From Pyropia yezoensis (Eukaryota > Rhodophyta > Bangiophyceae > Bangiales > Bangiaceae): DNA of 64,000 bases. The stretch lies in NCBI GenBank assembly GCA_009829735.1, contig CM020618.1, positions 24,971,346-25,035,345 of the forward strand, given 5' to 3'. Of this stretch, positions 41,416 to 51,370 are shown piece after piece (position 1 is the first letter of the stretch; each line of letters opens with the position of its first letter). The notes under the pieces are model-generated. The model was not told the DNA's origin. It ran no database searches and saw only the letters and a program-made list of their open reading frames with translations. Position numbers and translations under genes: made by a program.

Positions 41416-43359
41416 ATGGCGACTCCGGGAGTGGAGACGGACTCTCTTGACGAGCACATGGAGGACACCTCCTACGGGGTAGCACCCGCCGGGACTTCCG
41501 GCGGGGGCTCCGCGATCGCTCCGGGGGACGGGACTCCCGCGTCACCCGGCTTTGGGTTGACGGCGGGGTCTCCCCCGGAGGCGGGACAAGTTGTCCCGCG
41601 TGAGGCCTTGGGGCAGTGGTTTTACCCCGCTTGGCCTCTCTATGAAGAGGGGCTGACTGCTCTTCGCTGTGGCCGACTTGGCGCAGCGATGGGCCGGGTA
41701 TGGGACCGCCTACGGGAGAAGTATCCCCGTAGGGTCGGATTCCCTGCAGGCTTCAGGACGGACCAGTTTGCCTTCCTGGACGATGAGGAGGTTGAGGACG
41801 TTCAGCGTGCCAAGGCCATGGTGGACCGCGGGGGAACTATCCCGGGTCCCTGCGACTTGCCGACCTTCACGTAGGACGCTGTGGCCACTCGCCCACCGTA
41901 CCTCCACGAGGCCGATCCGCACACTCATCACTTTGATGTGCGGATGGAGAAAGACTTCCGGCGAGGTCCCTACTTGGTGACCTCGGCTCAACTTGAGTTT
42001 CCTCAACAGTCTGCTGCCAGTAAGGAGCAGTACTATCCGAAGAAGCCCGAGTGGTGGCCTCAAGTTGAGGTCCCCTACGGGTTCCCGGCGTTGTTGCCAC
42101 GGTTGCTTGACCACTTCGGCTCCGTCATGTTGACGGCTGCCCCTGATCACCTGGTGTGGGCCATGTTGGCCACCCAGTGGCTCCTCGAGGTCATGTCGAC
42201 CTGGGTGTCCTGTGTTCAGCGGCGGGGGATGCTCTGGCATCTCCCCCTCCGGCTCCTCCAAGGTTTGGAACAGCTCACCCCTCAGCTAGTTGCTGAGGGG
42301 TGCTCATCAGGACAACTCACTCTACTTGAGGAGATGCTCCGGCTCCATAAGTTTATCGAGTGGGAGAGCATTGAGCACAAGTTGCGCCGCCCCACTCGTG
42401 GGCCCAAGGACGATGGCGCACTTCGCCAGTTCGTGTGGGTCGCTCGTGAACTTCACGACGGCCGTGTGGTCCTACGAGAGGGGTTGGGCATCGAGGACTA
42501 CCCGTATGCCCCGGGGGTTGATCGCCACACTGCGCCACCCCCGGACAAGCCCATAGTTATGGCCGTGCCGTCCTATGATGACCATATGACTCAACCCACT
42601 GCGGGGGCCCCAAGTCGGGGTCGCAGTTACACCCGGGTACCGCCACCTCGGCGGGCCCCTCCGCTTCCTCCTGTTCCTTTCCAACCTCACAGGAACATCC
42701 CGATCAGCGTGGCCGTGGAGTCTTCCACCCCGGTGTCCCCCCACTTGGGGGCCACCCTCCTGACGGTATACCCCAAGTTGGTGTTGCCGCCCACGCCTCT
42801 AACCTCAGAGATGATGATCACCACGTTGGTGCGCACCATTTCCTGGTTGGCCGCGTCGACCGGAACCCTACAGAGTTCCGAGACTCCTCAACTTGAGGAG
42901 CGCGTTCGTACTGCAGTGGCGACCGCGAGTTGCGAGTCGGTGGCGGAGTTTATGACAGCCGAGTTGGCTCGCATTGGGGCTATTATGCCCCAGCCAGCCC
43001 CACTTGGGCGTGGCAAACGTCGCGCGAGCCGGGCATACTCGCCTCCTCGCCGTCGTCGCCGACACTCGCGGCGCTCTCCTTCCGTATCGGAAGACGAGTT
43101 GTCTTACTCCGTTTCGGAGTCCTCTACCCCGTCGGAGACGAAGTCTGTCCAGCGTCTGCGTCGCAAACTTGCGCGCAAGACCAGGCAGAAGAGTGGCCAC
43201 GGTCGGCGCCACTTGCGCGACCGTGAGGGGCGCGACGGTTCCGACTTGGAGCCGCCGCCCCCTCCAACAAGTGGAGACCGTTATCGGCGTGGGTCTCGCC
43301 GCTCGCCTCCACGTGAGGGCGAGGGCCGTGGAGTGGGAGAGTCTAGCATGCATGCCTAG
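41416..43359 (+). pseudogene. Antisense-oriented extra ORF of gypsy copy 1, interrupted by one stop
   Basis: Same 647-codon frame as in copy 2, with the Trp codon at position 153 changed to TAG (41872-41874). Otherwise it is open to 43359. Seventeen further amino-acid differences separate the copies. The ATG is 2 nt after a 21-bp near-perfect palindrome (arms CTCTCCCCAA, 41393-41402 and 41404-41413). See copy 2 for the description. Confidence 0.88.
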
Positions 43360-43470
43360 TTGGCAGCTGCCTTTGTTGTGAGAGTGTGAGGGTTAGGGCT
43401 TTAGTTGAAAGCCACTCTGCGTACCACTTCGACTTGAAGCACTCTCTTGGCACTGTTGCTCGGCCTTCCC

Positions 43471-46400
43471 TCACGTTGAGGGAGGGCTGTTAGGGTCTAT
43501 CTCATTCCGGGCACAGTACGCCCGGACCTTCTCAGCGGGAAGGTCCTCCACATACTCCCACGTATCATCCTTGGCTTTGTAGCCAAACCAACGCACCCTC
43601 AACATGAGGCGGTCAGTGTCTTCATCCCATCCGTGGTCGATGAACTTATCGAACACGTACTCCTGCGGGCCCTGTTTGGCCGCAGGCAGTGAGGGGAGGC
43701 GCCACGCTTCCAAAGCACGCGCCCAAGCTGGGTCGCCTGCAGGCGGTGGTGCAACTTTGACCACGTCCTGTCCGTTCACTGTGCGGACCCCATCGTCACT
43801 TTCGATGGTGAAGCGCCGCCCATCAGTACGAAGGACCTGGTACGGTCCCTTCTTCTGGAATACCAGCTTACCCCCAGTTGGGGTGTGCGAGTGTACCAGC
43901 ACCCAGTCACCCAGCTCGGGGACATGTTTAGCATTGCGCACCTTTTTGTCAAAGGTACGCTTGTAGCGCTTTTGTGCTTTGTCCATCTCAGCCCTGACTT
44001 TAGGGATGAGGTTTTCAAGCCTAGCTGCGAACTCCGCCTTACTCTCAGTAGGAGTAGGCGTACTGCCACCATCCTCCCTAGTTGGGAGCGACCGCCGCAC
44101 GGCAATAGACCGCACGCGACGGGGGGTCACAAAAGCGAGGGGTACTTCCTGTAGATGAGTGAACCTGCGAATTGTAGGCAGTAGTAAGGATAGAAATGTA
44201 TTGGTCCCACGTCTTCACGTGCTCACTCACATAGTGGCGCAGCTGCCTAACAATAGTTTTGTTGAAGCGCTCCACCTGCCCATTAGTTTGTGGGTGGTAG
44301 GGGGTGGCATAGTTTGCCTTAACCCCCAACATATCCAGCACTCCCTGAAACAGTACAGACGCAAATTGCGGTCCATTGTCCGATAGTGTACTATCTGGGA
44401 TGCCATACGCGGCAACCCAGTGATCTAGGAAGGCTGACACGACCGACATGGCCGTGATCTCTGCCAGTGGGATCGCTCGCGTAAGTTTCGTGAAGCGGTC
44501 ACAGATGACCAGGAGGCACTGGTTGCCCTCCTCGGTCACGGGCAGTGGCCCAAGGATGTCCATCGCCAACGCGGCGAAGGGCTCTTTGGCCGGGAACAAT
44601 AGCATAGCCGTAGTAGGCCGCCGTTCCATCAGACGATTCTGTGCACAACTTGTGCAGGCAGCCACCCAACTGTGGATGTCCACCACCATGGACGGCCAGT
44701 AGTACCTGGTCCTCAGGGTCTGGTACAGTTTACTAGACCCCAGGTGTCCACCCGTGGGAGCGTTGTGCTCCCTCTCAAGGATACTGTCCTTGAGGGATGC
44801 GGGGACGACAAGTTGTTCGGTCCCCTGGAATACCTCCTCCTCATGAGGAGGCCATCGTCTCCCAGAAAGAAACGCGTCTCTACTACTGTATCCAGTATAT
44901 CCCTCTGCGACTTGCAGAAGGGATCCTCCGCCTGGGCCTTCACCACCTCGTCCAGGGACAGGGGCAAGTACTTCTTGTTCCCTGGCGCCTCGGGGTTCAA
45001 CGCTTGACCCGAGCGCGTGACTACCCCCACGATGGGGATGTCCTCATCGACTGGGTTAGTGTCCAGCCCCTCGGTAGGTACCCGAGAGAGGCCGTCGGCA
45101 AGGGCATGTTGCCTGCCAGGTCGGTATTCAATGTCAAAGTTGAAGGGTGCCAGTCGCACCCTCCACCGGTTGAGACGAGTGTTCGTACAGTCCGTCTTAA
45201 AGATGAACTGCAACGCGCGGTGGTCACAGCGGATGAGGAACTTCTCACCCTCCAGGTAGTGACGAAGTGACGTCACCGCCCACACCACTGCGAGTCCTTC
45301 CAACTCGGTGACTCCGTAGTTCTTCTCGGCCGAGTTCAGCCCCTTACTAAAGTATCCCACCGGCAAGTACTCCTTGTCCGGCTGCTGCTGAAGCAACACA
45401 CAACCAAGTTCGTCGTAGCTAGCGTCCACATCCAGGATGTAGTGGCCTCCCGACCTGGGAATAGCCAAGATTGGGGGCTTCAGCAGAAGGTCCCGAAGAG
45501 TCTCAAAGGATTCCTGCTCCACCCGACTTGGGGGAGGCAGGTTCTTCGGTAGCGTTGAGCTCACTAGCTCATTCAACGGCTTCGCCACCTTGGCGAAGCC
45601 CTTGGTGAAACGTCGGTACACGTTACACATCCCGAGGAAGCTCCTCATCTGGGTCTGGGTCCGGGGGTACTGAGCCTTACGAATGGCCCTCAAGTTCTTC
45701 TCGTTAACACTGAGACGCCCCGGATGGACAACATGTCCCAAGTACTCCACCTCTTGAGTAAAGAGGTGGCACTTACTCGCCTTCAGTGACACACCGGCGT
45801 CAGCAAGTAGCTTGAACACCTGGCCAAGATGGCCAATGTGTTCCTCCGGACTTCGGGAGAACACAATGATATCGTCTAGGTACACAAGACAGATCTGCCA
45901 CCGTACTCCGGCCAGAATCATGTCCATAGCGCGCTGGAAAGTTGCCGGCGCGTTACACAGACGAAACGGTAGACGCTTGCACTGGTAGGTACCACAGTGA
46001 CAGGTAAAGGTAGTTTTATGCCTGTCCTCCGGGGCAATGGGAATTTGCCAGTACCCCGCGTTACAGTCCAGGGTAGAGAACACGTTTGCCTCCCCCAGAG
46101 AGTCCAGACAGTCATCCATCCTAGGTAGGGGATAACTGTCCTTCACCGTGCTCTCGTTGAGCTTACGGTAGTCGATACAAAACCGGGGGGTCCCATCAAC
46201 TTTGGGGACGATAACCACCGGACTCGCCCATTCGGCGTTGCTGGCCTCGATCACATCGAGGGCCTCCATGCGAGCAGCTTGCTCCTTCACGAGGGCCCTT
46301 GAACGAGGTCCTCCCCTATACGGTTGTTGGCGTATAGGGGGTGCACCGGGCTTCAACTCGATCCGGTGTTGGGTGGCTCTCATGAGTCCCAATTGACCAT

Positions 46401-47450
46401 CCCACAACTTGTGATATTGTCCAAGAGGCGTTCAACTTGAACCCTCAACCTGGGGGGGACACCCTCCATGTTCACATGGGGTCGAGGAGAGGCGGCCGAC
46501 TTGGCTTGATGCTTCTCCTTTCCGGACTTCGGGTCGCTACTTGCGCCCGCGTTGAGGGTGACCGCTACTACCGGTCCCTCGTGTTGGTCGATATAGCCGA
46601 ACTTGGCTCCCGACTTGAAGTACTTGGGCGTCGGGCTCAGGTTCATCACCTGGATCCTCCACGGGACTCCGGCTTTGGAGTCCATCGTGCCAAGGGCAAC
46701 ATGCACTTGGTGCTTGCGAGCTAGACGGGGGTGAGGGTGCACCAACCCGTTCCCCGTAAAATCAGTTACAACATAAACGTGCGCCACCGAGTTGGGGGGC
46801 AACGTGACTTTGCGGGCTAAACGCAGGGTAGCAGGAAACCCTTCCCTCACCGAACAAACAGGCTTCGACTGTGAGACTGTCACAGGGGCCACAGACTTTC
46901 CCTTACCAAGGATGGGGATAGTCTCCCCATTCATCAACTTGACCCAGTACTCAGGGCCACAAATCAAAGGCACTTGTGTAACAACATAAGGGGTACCCAG
47001 AAGCAGGGGTACCGATATATTCTCAACTACGCCATAGGTCACGTCGACCTCATGGGTCCCCAACCTAGTTGGTAGGGTCACGGCACCAACGATGGGAAGT
47101 ACCCCACCATTGATGTCAATCATATGGTCAGCTTTGGACCTCCAGCGTTGGAGCTTCATCTCCTTTGGTAATAGCGACTTGCGTATCAAGGAGGCTCCTG
47201 ACCCGGTATCAAACACGATACGGGTACAGCATGCACGGCCGGGGGCAAGTTGCACCCGTCCAGCCACCTGGAAGTTCTCACCCGTCAGCACCGCGATGAC
47301 CCGACGTGGGTTTACGTTCTTGGGGAGTCCTACCCGAGGTGGGCGGACTCCCTTAGGTCGCCGCAGTATCCGGCACGGTTGGTTCGTCCTCCTGGCCCAC
47401 TTGGCCGAGGCTGCCGTTGTGAGCTTCGGACGACCAGCCCCAACGGTCAT
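43471..47450 (-). pseudogene. Pol of gypsy copy 1, three frameshifts
   Basis: It encodes protease (DTGSGASLI), reverse transcriptase (YLDD), RNase H, integrase and chromodomain as in copy 2. Relative to copy 2 there is a 1-bp deletion at about 46419, a 1-bp deletion in the CCTCCTCCT run at about 44833 and a 2-bp deletion at about 44150. The frame is therefore broken after the protease, after RNase H and inside integrase. Confidence 0.93.
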
Positions 47451-49417
47451 TCGTTTCCCGCCGACTTGGCGTCCGAATCTGAGGGCGGGGAGGAAGACGA
47501 CGAGTCCGAGGACGACGTGTCCGCCTCCTCCGCCGAGGGTGTGGCGACCGCAACGACCGGTCGAGACCCACCCTCGCGGCGTGAACGTACTTCGTTCGTA
47601 GCCGACTTTTTACTCGCATTCCTAACAAGCTGTTGGATGCGTTTACTCAACTTGGGGCAATCATATGCCCAGTGACCATCGGAGTTGCAGTTCCAACACC
47701 GATGGTCCGTTCCGGGAGGGGTCTTCCCAACTGGGGAAGACGAAGGGATACCCTGAGAAGCTCCCACGGCAGCTACCACCCTCTCCTTGCGGATTCGGCG
47801 TGCCTCTCTCAACTCTCTGGCCTGGCGCGCCTCCTCCCGCTCCTTGGCCAACTCGGCCTGACGCTCCTCGCGTTGTTCCTCCCGCAACTTGCGGTAGGCC
47901 TCGCCTCTGCGATAGGCGAACCTGGCCAACTCGGCCAGGGTCGCCCGGGCAGTGTTATGCTCCCGGGTCTCCATCCGGACTAACCAATGGAGTCCCTCCA
48001 CAAACCGACTCTTCACCACAGCTTGTGGATGAAGAAACCCACAAAGATTGTTGAGCTTACGGACTCGCTCCGCAAAAGACAACTCGTCCTCCGCCTCTTC
48101 CTGATGGGCTTGCGCAAACTCCTCGACTTGAGAAGCCAACGCTGCCTCATCAACCATGGCTCTCAACAACCAGTTGACGAGCTCCAAATAGGACGTCACC
48201 TCCCCAGCGCCTCCACTTGAGGAGCTGGGCATGACGGACATAAGTTCTGTCCGCAGGTCGCCCTTCGTAAACTCCTGTAGCATATAGAAAGCCATGCCTT
48301 CACTTATGGCATTGTCGTCACAGGCTTTTGTGAAACGACGTAGGAACTCAAAGACACGGAGGGGGGGAGTTCCGTCCCACTCCGCTTTGTGCCCAAAAGA
48401 ATGAAGTGCATTCTTCTGGGCACGGCCCATGGCTCGGGCCTGGTCAGGACCATACGCCACCGACTTGTTGTGGAGGGCGTAGGTCTCACAGTCAAAGATC
48501 CTCTGGTAGACCGGGTTGGCTACCTGGACCTTGGGCGGCACCTCACGTTGAGGGAACAGCCGCTGTGGCACTGGGGTAAGTTCACTCTCAGTGCCTGTAG
48601 TCCGGCGCGGCGCGCTTGGTGTAGCCGCCGGCGTTTCCGGGGGGAACTCCCCCGTGAAGGGCGTACGCCCCACCGAGTATGGTGTGGCTCCCTCGTTGGG
48701 AGTCACAGGTGTCGCCCCCAGTTCGGGGCGACCAGAGATAGGCGTAAGGGGGGATTCCCCCTGCGCCTGCGGGCTCGAAAGCCCCAATCCGGTTTGGACA
48801 TTAAGGCCATCTGGCAAACTCGCCACAATCTGATTCAGAATAGTATTCGTCATCGTGACCACCAGGTCCGGCAAAGTCTGCCGCAACACATTGGTCGCCT
48901 CCCGACGGACAGTTTCCGCGAGGAGTGGATTGACGACCCCAGTTGAGTCTCGGTCCGCCTCCGGGAGTCCACCTGAGGGGTAACCACGTTGCTCAGGGGT
49001 CTCAACCGGGGGCATGGGCGCGAGCCCATCGCCGACCAACGGAGGTCCACCGTCCTCCGAAAGCCTAGTTGGCGACGACTCCAAGCCAAAGTTGGCTCCA
49101 ACCCGAGTGGAACCCGCGGGGACAGTCCTCACCCCTTGGGACGTTCCCGTTGAGTATACCACACGGTGGCCAGACTTCGGCCCACCCACATCAGAAGTGT
49201 CACCCGAGTGAACTCCCGACTGAGTCGGGGTGGCCTGTTGCCCGCCCGTACTTCCAGTCCTGCTGGCTTGAGGGACCTCTAGTCCCTCTGCGACCCCAGG
49301 TAAACCCACCTGTGTCTCACCAGTATTCAAAGGCACTGAAGTACGTGCGTCACCCGTGTACTCCCCGGACGACGGGGGGTCCGAGCTAGCCATGTTGGCT
49401 GACGATCCGTATGACAC
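47447..49417 (-). CDS. Gag of gypsy copy 1
   Basis: 656 aa, intact. A Gly/Pro/Thr-rich N-terminus is followed by a helical capsid-like region (FEFLRRFTKACDDNAISEGM, FAQAHQEEAEDELSFAERV) and one CCHC zinc knuckle, CWNCNSDGHWAYDC. The tail is Ser/Asp-rich. It overlaps the pol start by the sequence ATGA. Confidence 0.94.
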   Translation of the reverse strand: MSYGSSANMASSDPPSSGEYTGDARTSVPLNTGETQVGLPGVAEGLEVPQASRTGSTGGQQATPTQSGVHSGDTSDVGGPKSGHRVVYSTGTSQGVRTVPAGSTRVGANFGLESSPTRLSEDGGPPLVGDGLAPMPPVETPEQRGYPSGGLPEADRDSTGVVNPLLAETVRREATNVLRQTLPDLVVTMTNTILNQIVASLPDGLNVQTGLGLSSPQAQGESPLTPISGRPELGATPVTPNEGATPYSVGRTPFTGEFPPETPAATPSAPRRTTGTESELTPVPQRLFPQREVPPKVQVANPVYQRIFDCETYALHNKSVAYGPDQARAMGRAQKNALHSFGHKAEWDGTPPLRVFEFLRRFTKACDDNAISEGMAFYMLQEFTKGDLRTELMSVMPSSSSGGAGEVTSYLELVNWLLRAMVDEAALASQVEEFAQAHQEEAEDELSFAERVRKLNNLCGFLHPQAVVKSRFVEGLHWLVRMETREHNTARATLAELARFAYRRGEAYRKLREEQREERQAELAKEREEARQARELREARRIRKERVVAAVGASQGIPSSSPVGKTPPGTDHRCWNCNSDGHWAYDCPKLSKRIQQLVRNASKKSATNEVRSRREGGSRPVVAVATPSAEEADTSSSDSSSSSPPSDSDAKSAGNE

Positions 49418-49494
49418 GGTCCAAGACCACCGTTCCTCTGAGACAGAGGGCCCCCTACACCCGGGTGCACCCGGAGGTAAAGTTTACCTCTATC

Positions 49495-49510
49495 CCCTGC
49501 TGCTCCACCA
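49495..49510 (-). other. Candidate primer binding site of gypsy copy 1
   Basis: In element orientation TGGTGGAGCAGCAGGG, 2 nt from the 5' LTR. It begins TGG, complementary to a tRNA CCA end. Which tRNA is not known. An 8-bp-arm hairpin (GAGGTAAA/TTTACCTC, 49474-49490) follows in the leader. Confidence 0.65.
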
Positions 49511-49512
49511 AA

Positions 49513-49981
49513 TGTGGCAAAAACCACTAGCACACACGGCACCCAAGTTGGGGCGGTGTGCTAGGGCTGCCTCCCGTGTCGGGGGAACCGGAAGAAGTGC
49601 AAGTCGCACACACTCTGTCCCTGTTGTGGGGCAAACCCCCCACGGACAAACAAGAGGATGGTGTGTGGTCCAACAGTTTCTTGGTCGGGACGGGGACGCA
49701 GGGCCAAGCCCCGCTGTCCCTCCCCTTATCCCCCCAGGGTCCACTCAGAATCTCGCCACTCAGAATCTCCCACCCCAGCACCTGCCCACCGGGCCACACG
49801 AAAATTCAAGACGATAAATGCAGAAAACCCTCAAATCCAAGTTGGATTTACTACTAAGCTAACTATCCCAAACTTAGGGAATATGGACCCAAATGCAGGG
49901 GGAGGAACGGATCAGGCTAGTGGCCTGCCGCCCCTTGCATGGCACGTGTTGCCCCCCTACCTGGGGGTCAATACTGCCACA
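49513..49981 (-). repeat. LTR (5' LTR) of gypsy copy 1
   Basis: 469 bp, reads identical to 40609-41077. Confidence 0.96.
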
Positions 49982-50039
49982 CCCGCTGTCCCCCATCCCC
50001 CTGCTGCTGCCCCCGCCCCTCCCCCCCCGCTCCCGCCCC

Positions 50040-50560
50040 ATGAACTGTGACGCGGAAATGGGCGGCGGGGACATGTACTACCCGCCGGGGACCCCCCCCC
50101 CGCCCCCCGCCCACGGCGGCGGCCGGCGGTGCCCGAACTCGACTGGCACACCACCCCCCGGGGGGCCCCCCCCGACCGCCCCTGCCCGCCCGCCCGGGAC
50201 GGCACCTGGACGACCGACTCCTCGGCGGCCGTGTCGTCGCCGGTCACGCCACTGGGCGATGGCCACGGCAAGGTCACCCGCTTTGCCGACGCCTACAAGC
50301 AGCACGACGGCGACGGGGCGGGGGTTACGCCCTCCCCGGCGGTGGACTTTGCCCTCCTGGTGGGGAGGGAGGAGGAGGAGGAGGAGGGCGCCGCTGGGGG
50401 CGGGGCCGCGTGGGCGGGCGAGCTCCTTACCGAGGTGTGCACGCTACGAAGCAGCGGCGGCGGCGGCCGGCGAGGGAGCACCGCCAGCCATGGCGGCAGG
50501 GCCGACGGCCCGCCGTCGCGGCGGTCCATGTCGGTGGAGCTCCCGCTTGACGACGGGGAC
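50040..50560 (+). pseudogene. Host gene fragment between the two gypsy elements
   Basis: Unrecognised host coding sequence. An ATG at 50040 opens a short Pro-rich frame. A different frame from about 50,051 encodes GTWTTDSSAAVSSPVTPLGD, KVTRFADAYKQHDGDGAGV, AVDFALLVGREEEEEE and ends SMSVELPLDDGD at the copy 2 insertion point. The two frames could be one gene if the C-run near 50091-50106 has a length error or change. Removing copy 2 and one target duplication leaves the frame open into 59,945-60,226. Confidence 0.5.
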
Positions 50561-51028
50561 TGTGGCAAAAACCACTCGCACACACAGTACCCAAGTTGGG
50601 GCGGTGTGCGAGGGCTGCCTCCCGTGTCGGGGGAACCGGAAGAAGTGCAAGTCGCACACACTCTATCCCTGTTGTGGGGCAATCCCCCCACGGACAAACA
50701 AGATGATGGTGTGTGGTCCAACAGTTTCTTGGTCGGGACGGGGACGCAGGGCCAAGCCCCGCTGTCCCTCCCCTTATCCCCCCAGGGTCCACTCAGAATC
50801 TCGCCACTCAGAATCTCCCACCCCAGCACCTGCCCACCGGGCCACACGAAAATTCAAGACGATAAATGCAGAAAACCCTCAAATCCAAGTTGGATTTACT
50901 ACTAAGCTAACTATCCCGAACTTAGGGAATATGGACCCAAATGCAGGGGGAGGAACGGACCAGGCTAGTGGCCTGCCGCCCCTTGCATGGCACGTGTTGC
51001 CCCCTACCTGGGGGTCAATACTGCCACA
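50561..51028 (-). repeat. LTR (3' LTR) of gypsy copy 2
   Basis: 468 bp, same as 59472-59939. The terminal stem reads CTCGCACAC/GTGTGCGAG (50575-50583 with 50604-50612). Confidence 0.96.
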
Positions 51029-51041
51029 CTCCCCTCTCCTC
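51029..51041 (-). other. Polypurine tract of gypsy copy 2
   Basis: GAGGAGAGGGGAG in element orientation, abutting the 3' LTR. Confidence 0.8.
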
Positions 51042-51370
51042 AGTTCCGACCGACCCGGTCGGCCCTGTGAGGGGGTGCGTAAACGCACGTCTCGGCGTTG
51101 GGGGGGGACGCGACTTGCTGTCCCCCCTTGAGTACGTAACGCGGATGTGGAGGCGGTCACGTTGGCCGCCCCTCTCCTCAAGCTTGCCCACTTGGCAGCT
51201 TGCTCTCCCCGGTTCACACCTCACCACCACCACCACTTCTCCTTCACCTTACACGGGGCCACCCCACGCTGGGGAGGCCACCCGTTTACCCACGATCCGA
51301 GTCCCCCTCAACTCGAGGCGGGTCTCGTGCCGCGATAGCCAGGACGTCTCTCCCCAACTTGGGGAGAGCC

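Larger units (their letters stand above)
40609..49981 (-). mobile_element. Ty3/gypsy chromodomain LTR retrotransposon, copy 1 (9,373 bp, coding-defective)
   Basis: Two 469-bp LTRs that read as identical bound the element. Termini are TGTGGCA and TGCCACA. The 5-bp target duplication is CCCGC (40604-40608 and 49982-49986). Gag and pol run on the minus strand, so the 5' LTR is the right-hand one. A further ORF on the plus strand lies between pol and the 3' (left) LTR. Compared with copy 2, pol has three frameshifts and the plus-strand ORF one nonsense change; gag is intact. Confidence 0.96.
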
